From Sorlinia euscelidii (GTDB lineage Bacteria; Pseudomonadota; Alphaproteobacteria; Acetobacterales; Acetobacteraceae), in the NCBI RefSeq assembly GCF_036452155.1, contig NZ_JAWJZY010000001.1: 64,000 nucleotides of DNA; one strand, 5' to 3'. The notes beneath the pieces are model-generated. The model worked only from the letters and a program-made list of their open reading frames with translations. It was not told the DNA's origin and did not search any database. Position 1 is the first letter of the stretch; every line of letters begins with the position of its first letter. Both the position numbers and the translations under genes were made by a program. Positions 1 through 12,690 of the stretch are shown here, in pieces.

Positions 1-66
<66 letters not shown>

Positions 67-128
67 ATGGTGGGGGATGATTGGAATGATCCCCTGAGGA
101 TATCGGTTTGATGTGGGTGGGTCAGGAG

Positions 129-247
129 ACCTGGCGGCGACCGACTTTTCCGCAGCTTAAGCTGCAGTATCATAGGCGCTGGGGCGTTTCACGGCCGAGT
201 TCGGGAAGGGATCGGGTGGAAGTCTCCCGCCATGGCCACCAGGTCAT
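129..247 (-). rRNA. rrf: 5S ribosomal RNA
   Basis: The minus strand contains the conserved 5S core around CCCGAACTCGGCCGTGAAAC, and the flanks can pair to close the molecule. It sits between 23S and tRNA-fMet as expected. The ends are estimated to within a few bases. Confidence 0.9.
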
Positions 248-431
248 CTGGCCCACCCTTTGCAGGGTGGAGAGGCTGGTGCATGCCCTGTCCTGCTTAA
301 TGAGCGGGACGGGATGAGGAGAAGGGGTGGAATGAGATGAGAGAGACGCTTTGGATGCGTGGATGACTGCTATGTATGTGCATGCTGCTTTCCTGTGAGG
401 GAGAGCGGCGTTGATGTGAGTAATAAGGGCG

Positions 432-3153
<2,722 letters not shown>

Positions 3154-3155
3154 TA

Positions 3156-3493
3156 CACATACACAGCAACCATCCACACGTCTCACGTGCAGCGTTACTC
3201 CGTAGAGAAAATGCAGCATCCGCGTATCTCTCTATCATTCTAATCTTTCTTCTCACTCTCTGTATGCCAAATGTCAGCTCCCTTATCGCTTTAAAACCCC
3301 TCACAATACCAATGTTAAACATCAGCATCACGCAAAGGCTTCTCCACGGGTCAGACCAACCCGGAAACCAACAGCACACAGAAAGTGCACCAACCTATTC
3401 ACTCTGACAAAGATCAAACATCGCTCACGCAGAAAAATGTCCCGCGCAGCAAACTTGAAAACCCTCTTCATTACAATGTTATCACCACAAATG
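3156..3493 (-). other. Spacer between tRNA-Ala and 23S
   Basis: This is transcribed spacer of the rRNA operon, rich in A and T compared with the flanking rRNA. I see no gene in it. The short frames that cross it are chance frames. Confidence 0.8.
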
Positions 3494-3569
3494 TGGTGGA
3501 GGCGGACGGGATCGAACCGACAACCCCCTGCTTGCAAAGCAGGTGCTCTACCAACTGAGCTACGCCCCC
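3494..3569 (-). tRNA. tRNA-Ala (TGC)
   Basis: This is a 76-nt tRNA on the minus strand with acceptor stem GGGGGCG pairing to CGCCTCC, including the G3-U70 pair that identifies alanine tRNA. The anticodon loop is TTTGCAA and the gene encodes its own CCA end. It lies in the 16S-23S spacer. Confidence 0.96.
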
Positions 3570-3604
3570 CAAAATCATCCCCAGATCTCTCAACCCGGAA
3601 ATAA

Positions 3605-3681
<77 letters not shown>

Positions 3682-3818
3682 ATAACATCGTAAAAAAGGG
3701 ATATGTTGACGGCGCCTTATCAGCCATCGCCTGCTTTATCAAAAACAGGGCTTTGTCTTAAAACAATGCAAATATATCCATCAGCTCTCACCAACACATA
3801 TACTCATCATCGTTCCTT

Positions 3819-5308
<1,490 letters not shown>

Positions 5309-5463
5309 AACCCTAACAGTATTAAACTGCTAACATTAACAGCTCAATATAAAACAAAAAAACCGACGTCGTAGTTCTATTAAAAAATACGCCAACAGCT
5401 CCTTAGCCTATATCAAACAGACTAATAAAACGCCGCCAACATATCCCTTCTCTTCTCTCTATT

Positions 5464-5545
5464 AAATTGTCAAAGAACAAAACACTAAAACCCTTAAAGC
5501 CTCAGCGGTGAAGCGCCTTCTAAGCAACCTCTCACACACTGTCAA
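5464..5545 (-). promoter_or_regulatory. rRNA promoter and boxA-like leader
   Basis: On the minus strand TTGACA (5540-5545) is followed after 16 bases by TTAGAA (5518-5523), a plausible sigma-70 type promoter just after the ymdB stop codon. Downstream, TGTTCTTTGACAATTT (5464-5479) resembles the boxA antitermination element of rRNA leaders. The rest of 5309-5564 is leader without a gene. The transcription start is inferred. Confidence 0.55.
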
Positions 5546-5564
5546 TCAGAGAAATCACGATTCT

Positions 5565-6380
5565 TCAGATTTGTGGGATGCTGCTCTCCAGCTTGCCACC
5601 CAAACGGACGGGAAAAACCCCGGAACCCAGCCCGGTCGCGTCATCCAAAGCAACCAAGACGCCGCATAAACTTCCCTCCCCCGTGCTCGGCTCCAACCGT
5701 TCCGTCGATATGCCGCGCGTGAATCGGGTAAGTGAGGCCGCCTTCATCATCCCGATGACGCTGTCATAATCGCCGCACATACCGGCATCCGTCTGATAGG
5801 CGGTGCCACCTGGCAGGATACGATGATCTGCTGTCGGCACATGCGTATGCGTCCCGACGACGAGCGAGACGCGTCCATCAAGGTGATGCCCGAATGCCAT
5901 CTTCTCGCTCGTGGTCTCCGCATGGATATCGACGATGATGGCGTGCACATTGGCCATGAGGCGATATTTTGCCAACAGCTCATCCATCGCGCGGAATGGA
6001 TCATCAAGCGGGTTCATGAAAAGCCGACCCATGACATTCACCACAAGAATGCGCTTGCCGCGTCCAGTCTCAAGAATATGGAAACCCTGCCCCGGCGTGC
6101 CGGGAGGGTAGTTAAGCGGCCGCACAATCTGCGGGTATTGGCTGATTTCCCGCATGAGGTCACGGCGGTCCCAAGCGTGATTGCCCAGCGTGATCACATC
6201 CACACCCGCCGTAAAAAGGTCTCGCGCTATTTTTGTCGACAGGCCGAATCCATGGGATGCGTTTTCACCATTGACGATGACGCCGTCCAGCGCCCAATTT
6301 TCTCTCAGCCGCGGGACATTTGCCATGACGACATCCCGCCCTGATCGCCCGACAATATCGCCGAGGAAAAGAATACGCAC
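5565..6380 (-). CDS. ymdB: YmdB-family metallophosphoesterase
   Basis: This 271-aa protein belongs to the TIGR00282/YmdB family. Members are dinuclear metal phosphoesterases, and the Bacillus member hydrolyses 2',3'-cyclic nucleotides. Metal-binding motifs are visible in order: GDIVGRSGR near the N-terminus, NGENAS, GNHAWDRR, VDIHAE and GTHTHVPTAD. The length is normal for the family. There is no signal peptide, so it is cytoplasmic. It follows fau by 21 bases in the same direction, giving the frequent alphaproteobacterial order zapA-6S-fau-ymdB. The physiological substrate in this organism is not known. Confidence 0.9.
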   Translation of the reverse strand: MRILFLGDIVGRSGRDVVMANVPRLRENWALDGVIVNGENASHGFGLSTKIARDLFTAGVDVITLGNHAWDRRDLMREISQYPQIVRPLNYPPGTPGQGFHILETGRGKRILVVNVMGRLFMNPLDDPFRAMDELLAKYRLMANVHAIIVDIHAETTSEKMAFGHHLDGRVSLVVGTHTHVPTADHRILPGGTAYQTDAGMCGDYDSVIGMMKAASLTRFTRGISTERLEPSTGEGSLCGVLVALDDATGLGSGVFPVRLGGKLESSIPQI

Positions 6381-6401
6381 GCTAACCTGCCCTTCAAAAC
6401 T

Positions 6402-6977
6402 CTATAAAGCTGATAAAATTCCGCGTTCGGTCACAATGACATTCATCGGCATGTCGAACTCATCGCGCGGAATGGTCTCGACCTCCTGCCAGGACGCGGC
6501 GAAACCGACAGCATGCACTTTCAGTGACGCAAGGGTCCGATCATAATAACCGCCCCCATACCCCAATCGATAAAGGCTTTTATCGAACGCCAGAAGAGGC
6601 ACGAGGATCAGCGTGGGATCCAGATAGGCGCCGTCCGGATAGGAAGTGCCGTAACGCCCCGTCACCATCGGCGTCACCTCCGTCCATTCCCTGAATCTCA
6701 AAGCCTGCCCGCGCGGCGTTGTCTCGGGAAGGACGATTTGATGGCCTTTATCCCGCAACAGCGTCAATACAGGCCGGAGATCAATCTCACCCGGTAAAGG
6801 CCATGTCCCGGCGATGACCGACTCCGCGCGTGTTTCAAGATAATTGGCGAGGTACTCACGCAATTTCCGGCTTTCACCATCTGTGATTGGTGAAGCGCTG
6901 CGTTGCCTGACCTTTTGCGCACGCAGCGCCGATTTCTGCGCGGCGATGTCAGCCCGCGAATGAGGTGGAACCACCAT
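6402..6977 (-). CDS. fau: 5-formyltetrahydrofolate cyclo-ligase
   Basis: This 191-aa protein catalyses ATP-dependent conversion of 5-formyl-THF to 5,10-methenyl-THF, recycling an inhibitory folate. The family signature LGYGGGYYDRTLA lies near residues 138-150 and a basic N-terminal ATP-binding segment is present (KSALRAQKVRQR). The length is typical. It lies directly downstream of the 6S RNA, the classic ssrS-ygfA linkage, so both may come from one transcript. Confidence 0.9.
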   Translation of the reverse strand: MVVPPHSRADIAAQKSALRAQKVRQRSASPITDGESRKLREYLANYLETRAESVIAGTWPLPGEIDLRPVLTLLRDKGHQIVLPETTPRGQALRFREWTEVTPMVTGRYGTSYPDGAYLDPTLILVPLLAFDKSLYRLGYGGGYYDRTLASLKVHAVGFAASWQEVETIPRDEFDMPMNVIVTERGILSAL

Positions 6978-6983
6978 AGCCGT

Positions 6984-7119
6984 CCGCCTTCAAACCCTCC
7001 CGGACCTGCTCACGCAGGTGGGCGCCAGATAACATGACCACGATCACGTCAGAGCCAGCTCCCTAGGAAGTGCTTATCGGCCCAGGGGTAGATTGGCTGA
7101 CGCACCAGGCAGTCCCGAT
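6984..7119 (-). ncRNA. ssrS: 6S RNA
   Basis: This non-coding interval lies between zapA and fau, where the alphaproteobacterial 6S RNA usually sits. The minus strand can form a long interrupted hairpin: GTCAGCC near 7096 pairs with GGCTCTGAC near 7055, and the ends (GGGACTGCCTGG against CAGGTCC) close it. 6S RNA binds the sigma-70 RNA polymerase holoenzyme in stationary phase. The ends are estimates and the call rests on synteny plus fold. A covariance-model search would settle it. Confidence 0.7.
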
Positions 7120-7126
7120 GATTAAT

Positions 7127-7471
7127 TTAGGGATGTTCGAGAATCTCCGCAATGGACTCCGCGCGTTCAGCCAGGATTTTTAACCGTTCGTTGCGTATTT
7201 TCGCTTCCCTCAATGAATGCTCAGCCTGGGCGATCGCTTCATTCGCACCTGCGGGGAGCTTCGCCTTGGAAAGGTCAGAAATCTCATCCGCCATCAATAG
7301 TGCGGCCAGCACAAGCGTGCGCGCTTCCCCACCCTGCGTGCCCAGGCCCCGCACGCGGTCAAAGCGTTTCTCAATCTCCGCCGCCATGGCCCGGAGGTGG
7401 TTCTCCTCACCATCCCGACAATTGACTGAGTAATTATAACCGTTGAGCTGAATTGTGACCTGAGCCATCAA
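7127..7471 (-). CDS. zapA: Cell division protein ZapA
   Basis: This 114-aa protein has an N-terminal ZapA domain (VTIQLNGYNYSVNCRDGEE, near residues 5-23) followed by a long helical coiled coil. ZapA binds FtsZ at midcell and bundles its filaments. The length matches the family. Its start overlaps the stop of the upstream small gene by 4 bases, so the two are translationally coupled. Confidence 0.9.
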   Translation of the reverse strand: MMAQVTIQLNGYNYSVNCRDGEENHLRAMAAEIEKRFDRVRGLGTQGGEARTLVLAALLMADEISDLSKAKLPAGANEAIAQAEHSLREAKIRNERLKILAERAESIAEILEHP

Positions 7472-7674
7472 CGATCCTCTTCTTCGGATGTGCAGCGTTC
7501 AAGCACGTCATCGATACGTGCGATGAGAAGGTCGATGTGCGCGGCGACACTTCGTTTCTCCTCCGAGGCTTCCGACGCGGGCGCAGGTTCAGTCGCCGCG
7601 CGCCGGTCAATGGCATAGGCGATACGTTGCATAGCAGCTTCCAAACGGGTTAGAGGATCATCGTCAGCGGACAT
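7468..7674 (-). CDS. Small coiled-coil protein upstream of zapA
   Basis: This 68-aa acidic protein has two helical stretches separated by an Ala/Glu/Pro-rich linker. It is positioned like the small DUF4164-type proteins that precede zapA in many alphaproteobacteria. The family name is an inference from position and composition. The overlap with zapA suggests a related role in division. Confidence 0.6.
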   Translation of the reverse strand: MSADDDPLTRLEAAMQRIAYAIDRRAATEPAPASEASEEKRSVAAHIDLLIARIDDVLERCTSEEEDR

Positions 7675-7774
7675 GGCTCAGCTCTCCAATGCATATGCGG
7701 CGGCGCGGTGCACGACATAATGACCGGGACAGGGAAGCTTTTTCGGCTCCAAGCGTCAAGGGGGTAGGGTTCGA

Positions 7775-8179
7775 TTGAAATCATATGGCCGTTTCATAGA
7801 AATTTCCGACCGGTTGACCGCCGCACGTGTCACCGGATGGTCACGAGGTCGGCGGATCACTTTCATTTCCCCCGTTGATTGCGCTGCCCTGATGGGCTTC
7901 CCCTGGTGGCATGCTATCGTCTCAGGACTCGATATTCCGTCCGTAGTTGATTGTGGTGACTCGGCCAATCTGGCCGCGACCTCCTTGCGTGGGGGGCACT
8001 CAGGCGTGGTTTTTCAGGGAAACGCCGCGCAACGGGCCGCTTTGACAGTGTTGGCACAAACATGCGGCGCTGAGATTTTATCAGAGCGACCCGCAGCCTT
8101 AAAGTTAAAACCCGAATTCCCGGAACATTATCAGCAGCACCTCTTATCAGAATATCTGGATAATGGCGCCACAGAATAA
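7775..8179 (+). CDS. Conserved hypothetical protein upstream of the ThiE-like gene
   Basis: This 134-aa protein has no domain I recognise. It has a central Gly/Ala-rich stretch with the pattern VDCGDSANLAATSLRGG and a short His/Tyr/Gln-rich C-terminus. It has no signal peptide or membrane segment. The gene ends 2 bases before the ATG of the disrupted ThiE-like gene, so both probably form one transcript, and the prophage insertion should be polar on nothing upstream. It is divergent from the zapA block across about 100 bases. Confidence 0.7.
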   Translation: MKSYGRFIEISDRLTAARVTGWSRGRRITFISPVDCAALMGFPWWHAIVSGLDIPSVVDCGDSANLAATSLRGGHSGVVFQGNAAQRAALTVLAQTCGAEILSERPAALKLKPEFPEHYQQHLLSEYLDNGATE

Positions 8180-8181
8180 GG

Positions 8182-8365
8182 ATGTTGTACATGCACGACG
8201 CCGCCAACAGGACGGAACTTTACCTGGCCGCCGCCACATCATTTTCGGGTGGCGACGCTCTGTCCTGCTTCGAATCCGTCTTGAACCGTTATCAGCCCGC
8301 CGCGTTCCGCGTCGATTTTGACGGTGAGGCGCAAATTCGACAACAAGTCGAGATGATCCAGGCGC
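8182..8365 (+). pseudogene. ThiE/TenI-like gene, 5' part, split by the prophage
   Basis: These are the first 61 codons of a thiamine-phosphate-synthase-like protein (TIM-barrel start, YLAAATSFSGG). The frame runs into the prophage end and stops at 8368-8370, inside the element's TGTAG terminus. Joining base 8365 to 49634 gives one uninterrupted 199-codon frame, IQA|H|CLQTNIALML across the junction. The intact length fits ThiE (about 200 aa). A second in-frame ATG at 8191 could be the true start. The gene must be non-functional while the prophage stays here. Confidence 0.88.
8361..8365. repeat. Target-site duplication GGCGC, left copy
   Basis: GGCGC directly precedes the TGTAG terminus of the prophage and recurs directly after the other terminus at 49629-49633. 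Five bases is the duplication size made by Mu-type transposases. Confidence 0.9.
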
Positions 8366-8414
8366 TGTAGCGGGCCGTCAGGTTTTTCACTCGAGGCAAG
8401 AGGTTTTTCACCCC
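8366..8414. repeat. Phage right end with two transposase-site candidates
   Basis: The terminus TGTAG at 8366 is followed by CAGGTTTTTCACTC (8379-8392) and AGGTTTTTCACCCC (8401-8414), direct copies 22 bases apart. These match the block at the other end and are likely transposase A binding sites. From 8415 to 8666 I see nothing beyond the 3' flank of the SIR2 gene. Confidence 0.8.
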
Positions 8415-8666
8415 GGAGAAGCTTGGTTACCGGAAAAATCACATAGAATTTTGGCGGACGAACAAGTTGTCAAAATCGATTTTCTCAGGTTCGCAAAAAA
8501 CAGTGCCGATAAAGCTTTGTCTTTGGGCACATCGTTTGATCAGTCACCGAGTCCGAAGGCGGAGCAACTCCAAGAGGCGGATCCATTCGTCTCCCGCTGC
8601 TGCCATTGAGAAGAATTGAACTCAGAGCAACTGGATACGAAGAAACTGTTGGCATTAGGAACAAAT

Positions 8667-10436
8667 TCAGAAATTCATTTGAGCACAAATGTTCTGAATC
8701 CCTTCGAGAAGAAACTCCAAGTTCCACGTCTTGCCCATATTTTTCATACACTCCTGCACGAAGGCTCTGCCGCCATATCTGAGCCGCTGGTGCTCTAAGC
8801 TTTGGATCATAGCTTCGCGATCTTGTTGAACAACGCACCACTTACCGGATGGCATTCCCGCTAAGTTAGATGGATGCAGAGCTCGATAAAGGATTGCGTG
8901 ATAAAATTCGAATGTGTCGAAAAGGAGTTCGTAGTGTTCGTCCGATCGGACTAAGGAGCGAAACGGTTCTCTCAGCTTAGTATACATCCACGTGCTCAAA
9001 GGGACTGCTTTGCCTACTCCCCCAAAAAGGGGCGAGAACATCGCTGGGTATGGATTCAGAGCGAATCTGAAACGCACAGCTGCAACGCTATCCAGATTCC
9101 GTTCAGAAGGCGTTGGCGTCAACATTAGTTCTGAGAAGAGAGAAGGACGGTTAGTGAGGAGGCTTACCATCCCGGTGGTATAATAGAGAAGCCGCGCCGG
9201 ATACTCGCATACGGGTTCCCACGATTGATGAGGCGTGTCGAAATGGTAAGGTTCGTTCCGGACGGACTCGCTTACCGCATCTAACAGGAAGGAATCGAAT
9301 TCTCCTGAAGTCCATCGCCCCACAGTCGCAGTCAGAGAAACGATTGTCTCAGCACTCGCATCATACGCTTTTATGCGATCGCACATCGTTTGCGGGGACA
9401 GTATTACGGGTTCTTGAGGAGGGCGGTCGAACCAATTTGTCAAAGCATCAGTCAGGGCGTCATGATAAAGATCGTATAATTGGACCCGTTTAGAATTGTC
9501 ACCAACATACCGTTTTGCAGCCCCTACTGCGGCGGCGACGTCAAGCGGGTGCGGTCGATCGAATTCCTCCAATCCATGGATGCGGCTCATAAGGTCAGCG
9601 AAGAATTTGTCTGCCGACTCGATGTCGATAAGCGAAGCTTTTCTGTCGTCGACAACGGATTGCGCAGCCTTCTCCAACGGATCGCGTCTCGTCCAATACC
9701 AGGAAAAGCGACGATCCACCGTGCCGTTTATAGCTTCTCGCAAAGCTGTATCGTAGGTCGCCGACCAACCGCATACGACCACGCCGTAATCGTCAAAAAC
9801 CTGTTTGATTAAGTTCAAGGTCGCAGGGTCGAAAGAACCTAGTTCTTTTTCAATATTGAGAATCTGCGGATCGAGATAATCGCCGTGGACTTTGATGATG
9901 CAGCTCCTTTCGAAACGGAGGGGCATCATTCCTTTCGCTTTACTCGGACTATCGATGACGACATGAGGCACGCCTCTCGACGCCAAGGCTTGCTCCAAGA
10001 GCCGATCGAAGTTCGTCGTGACGACAACTTTGACGAGGCCTTTTTCCATAAGTTCAGCGATGACATGATGGGCGTTAGTCGGCAATTTTTTGCCTTGTTC
10101 TCGCTCTTCCGGCGTTGGCTCGAAAAGCCTTTTCAAATATTGCTGACGATCGGTTTCTGTTTTGAAGAGCTTTTCCAGAAGCTCGGAGTAACTCGGCGGG
10201 CTCCCGAACGCTGATTTATACCACTCTTCCGGCCGGTCACCGCAATCATGCCCTTCAGCAGCGGCCAGCTTCTTGATGAGTTCGATGACGACGCCCCAAC
10301 CGGTCGGAATTCCGGCAGCACTCGAAATTCCTGATCCAAGGAGCATAGCGTAGGCTCCGGGTTTGGATCGCATGGAGAACGCGAGAGATGTAATGGGACT
10401 CATATCGGGCATCTTGATTTCCTCTACGGCTTTCAA
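8667..10436 (-). CDS. SIR2-domain protein, probable anti-phage NADase cargo
   Basis: This 589-aa protein has an N-terminal SIR2 domain (about residues 25-285). The NAD-binding loop GSGISSAAG is at 34-42, TTNFD at 140-144 (Asn142, Asp144), and the catalytic His is in KVHGD (His184). All residues expected of an active SIR2 NADase are present. The remaining 300 residues match no domain I know and may act as a sensor. SIR2 proteins of this build are known from defence systems that deplete NAD+ during infection. The gene sits alone at the phage right end, where Mu carries mom, and looks richer in A and T than its neighbours, as expected for a moron. The defence role is inferred. The start may be Met9. 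Confidence 0.85.
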   Translation of the reverse strand: MKAVEEIKMPDMSPITSLAFSMRSKPGAYAMLLGSGISSAAGIPTGWGVVIELIKKLAAAEGHDCGDRPEEWYKSAFGSPPSYSELLEKLFKTETDRQQYLKRLFEPTPEEREQGKKLPTNAHHVIAELMEKGLVKVVVTTNFDRLLEQALASRGVPHVVIDSPSKAKGMMPLRFERSCIIKVHGDYLDPQILNIEKELGSFDPATLNLIKQVFDDYGVVVCGWSATYDTALREAINGTVDRRFSWYWTRRDPLEKAAQSVVDDRKASLIDIESADKFFADLMSRIHGLEEFDRPHPLDVAAAVGAAKRYVGDNSKRVQLYDLYHDALTDALTNWFDRPPQEPVILSPQTMCDRIKAYDASAETIVSLTATVGRWTSGEFDSFLLDAVSESVRNEPYHFDTPHQSWEPVCEYPARLLYYTTGMVSLLTNRPSLFSELMLTPTPSERNLDSVAAVRFRFALNPYPAMFSPLFGGVGKAVPLSTWMYTKLREPFRSLVRSDEHYELLFDTFEFYHAILYRALHPSNLAGMPSGKWCVVQQDREAMIQSLEHQRLRYGGRAFVQECMKNMGKTWNLEFLLEGIQNICAQMNF

Positions 10437-10593
10437 GAGGCATGACCATCAGCTTGAAGATGATGAGATCTTTTCTGAGAACAAAAACAGCCAGACCCTT
10501 GATCTCCGTGATCCGTAAGACCTTCCCACACGAGAGTCCATGCTTTCGATACTTTTAGTTTCGTCTACGTCATCACCGCCTGATCTTTGGCTT

Positions 10594-11004
10594 TCAACGA
10601 CTCAATGCCCCCTTCCCCTCCCCCACCTCTAGCGGAAACGGGTAAGGTGGCAATGGCTGAAACCGTGTCGGGCGCTTCCTCGCCGTCGCATCCCGATCAA
10701 ACACGACGAGCCGCGCGGCGATTGCCTCGGCATAGAGGTCTTGAACGCAATCCATCAGCCGCCATTGACGTCGCCGAAGCTGCTCATTTTCATCAGCCAC
10801 GACCTTATTCCGCCTCATGAGGTCTTCATTGAGCCGGAGCGCCTGCGCCCCTGCCTCAAGCCTGTCGCGCCGGGCAGACACACGTGCGGCGGCGGCCTTG
10901 CCGTACCAGCCTGCCACACCCGCAATGAAGTCACTCACAAACGACCCGTAAGATTGCCAGAGCGCACCGAGGTTAGAGAGCAGCATCGAAACCCCACTGC
11001 GCAT
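10594..11004 (-). CDS. Phage protein of unknown function, coiled coil
   Basis: The frame opens at 11067 but that overlaps the CotH-like gene by 95 bases. Met at 11004 or 10986 leaves a short overlap and is preferred. The protein (about 130 aa) has an amphipathic N-terminal stretch (YGSFVSDFIAGVAGWYGKAA) and then an Arg/Glu-rich coiled coil (RRNKVVADENEQLRRR). The C-terminus is Pro-rich. It is the last gene of the tail-fibre module, so a fibre accessory role is possible but not shown. Confidence 0.5.
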   Translation of the reverse strand: MRSGVSMLLSNLGALWQSYGSFVSDFIAGVAGWYGKAAAARVSARRDRLEAGAQALRLNEDLMRRNKVVADENEQLRRRQWRLMDCVQDLYAEAIAARLVVFDRDATARKRPTRFQPLPPYPFPLEVGEGKGALSR

Positions 11005-12352
11005 CCATCCACGCCACCCGGCCGCGAAACCACTCTTGAATGTAAGAGATCGACCAACGCCCATCATAAGCCAGGTCCGGCCGCACTGTATTTTCGCCGC
11101 CTCGACTCCAATTTTCGAGGTCGTCCGTCATGGAAGCGCCGTCAATGAGCGCGATCTGCCGCCGGATAATCCTGGTGAGGTTTTCGGCTGAAATAACGCC
11201 TGCCAGCCGCAGTTCGGCCCAGCGCGCTCGGAGCTCCGGCCGCAGATTCCGCTGAATGATGTCGAAGATGCCCGGATCCTGGTCCGCCGTGCCGCCGCGC
11301 ACGGTGATCCAGCCAATCTTATCTGGCGCGGCGGCCGCCCGATCCTGCCAGGCCGTGATGCCAAACGTTCGGTCGTGGTCAAACGGCCATACACTCCATC
11401 GCTCCCCGTCCCAGGTGCCGAGAAACAAATTATTCTGCATCGAGTCATACGAACCCGTGACGTTGATCATGATCAGGTAATCAAGCCACGACCGCACATG
11501 TAGATATTGATGCATGTCCTTCCGTAATTGAGTCTCATCGGCGCGACAGGCTTGGAACCACTTGAAAAGCCTCTCGCACGCCGCCTGGACGTCAGCGGCT
11601 TTCTGCGAGATGTCTTCCTGATCTTCGTATCCGTCAATTGAAGGGGACTGAACGGTCCAGTCGCGGCTGTCGAAATCGCGATCCCAGACGTTCCACGTAT
11701 GCTGAGCCTGCATCAGGATATGCTGACGGTTGTTTTCATCCATCAAATAATCGGCATTTGTCGTCCGCGACCGCCAAACGACGAGCTCCTGGAATGCACC
11801 GTTCCACCACAACTCACAGGGCAGCCCGTCCGTGCTGAACATGGCGCGTAGGTTCGTGCCGCAATTCATTTTATCCCAATATTGATAGGCTGACGTCGGG
11901 GCCAAAAGCCCATCAGGGTGGGCATGAATTTGCCGCCACAGTGCGGTCGCCGTTGTCTCCCGAATAAGGGTCCGATCCGTGCCGTAACCCTTCAGCGTGA
12001 TCGTCCAGGTCGGCGACCAATCGCCCATTTTCACGTAGAGCTTCTTGCCGTTGGAAGGTCGCCGCAGCTTGAGGTTATAATTCTTTTTCAGAGCCTCCTG
12101 ACTCGATTGACCCTGCACGTTGCGCAGGCCAACCGCACTGAAAAGCGGAAGGGTCCCGTCATAAAATGAGACCGAAATCGGCACGTCTGACGCGTTGGGA
12201 TTTGACAGCTCCCCGTCAATGAGAATGCGCATGACGCGCGACGGCCGATCAATTGTGACCGTCTTGAATTCTTCGACCACTTTCGGGCCGAGCGTTAGGA
12301 CGCCGCCATTATTGATAAAACCCGTCGTCGGGATTTTGACATCGTTGCTCAA
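10973..12352 (-). CDS. CotH kinase family protein in the tail-fibre module
   Basis: This 459-aa protein resembles CotH, an atypical protein kinase family first known from spore coats. Visible motifs are KKNYNLKLRR (residues 90-99) and the core motif WPFDHDRTFG (322-331), matching the family pattern WDlDxtfG that holds the metal-binding aspartates. The N-terminal 85 residues form a beta-rich segment. It has no signal peptide, unusual for CotH proteins, which are mostly secreted. It overlaps the upstream gene by 4 bases and lies among fibre genes. It may be a virion component; no substrate is known. Confidence 0.75.
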   Translation of the reverse strand: MSNDVKIPTTGFINNGGVLTLGPKVVEEFKTVTIDRPSRVMRILIDGELSNPNASDVPISVSFYDGTLPLFSAVGLRNVQGQSSQEALKKNYNLKLRRPSNGKKLYVKMGDWSPTWTITLKGYGTDRTLIRETTATALWRQIHAHPDGLLAPTSAYQYWDKMNCGTNLRAMFSTDGLPCELWWNGAFQELVVWRSRTTNADYLMDENNRQHILMQAQHTWNVWDRDFDSRDWTVQSPSIDGYEDQEDISQKAADVQAACERLFKWFQACRADETQLRKDMHQYLHVRSWLDYLIMINVTGSYDSMQNNLFLGTWDGERWSVWPFDHDRTFGITAWQDRAAAAPDKIGWITVRGGTADQDPGIFDIIQRNLRPELRARWAELRLAGVISAENLTRIIRRQIALIDGASMTDDLENWSRGGENTVRPDLAYDGRWSISYIQEWFRGRVAWMDAQWGFDAAL

Positions 12353-12690
12353 AATCCAACCCTCCCGAAGAGTAAGTCAGAATCGTCAATCCGCGTGAAC
12401 GTGGCGACTGTGATGGCGGCCGGGCGGCTATCGACAAAAGGGGCGCGGCCCTCCTGCCACTTCACGCCGGACGGCCACGCCACTTCGCATCCTCCGTCCA
12501 GAGGCTGCTGAATGACGATCGTCATGGATTGACGCTCGGCCGCCTTACCTGCATCAATGTCGATCGAAGCATCGCCAGCCAGCAAAAGGCGATACACGAC
12601 ATCGCCGAAGATCGGCTGTTGCAGAGAATAGACACCTGAAACAGCCAGATGCGTCTTAACAGGGACGCCATGCTCCCATTTAGCTGCCAT
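12349..12690 (-). CDS. Tail-fibre-associated phage protein, unknown
   Basis: This is a 113-aa beta-rich protein without a domain I recognise. The frame extends to 12726, but Met at 12690 (MAAKWEHGVPVKTH) gives a short overlap with the fibre gene and is preferred. It sits between the S74 fibre and the CotH-like gene with 4-base coupling, which suggests a fibre or fibre-assembly role. Confidence 0.55.
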   Translation of the reverse strand: MAAKWEHGVPVKTHLAVSGVYSLQQPIFGDVVYRLLLAGDASIDIDAGKAAERQSMTIVIQQPLDGGCEVAWPSGVKWQEGRAPFVDSRPAAITVATFTRIDDSDLLFGRVGF

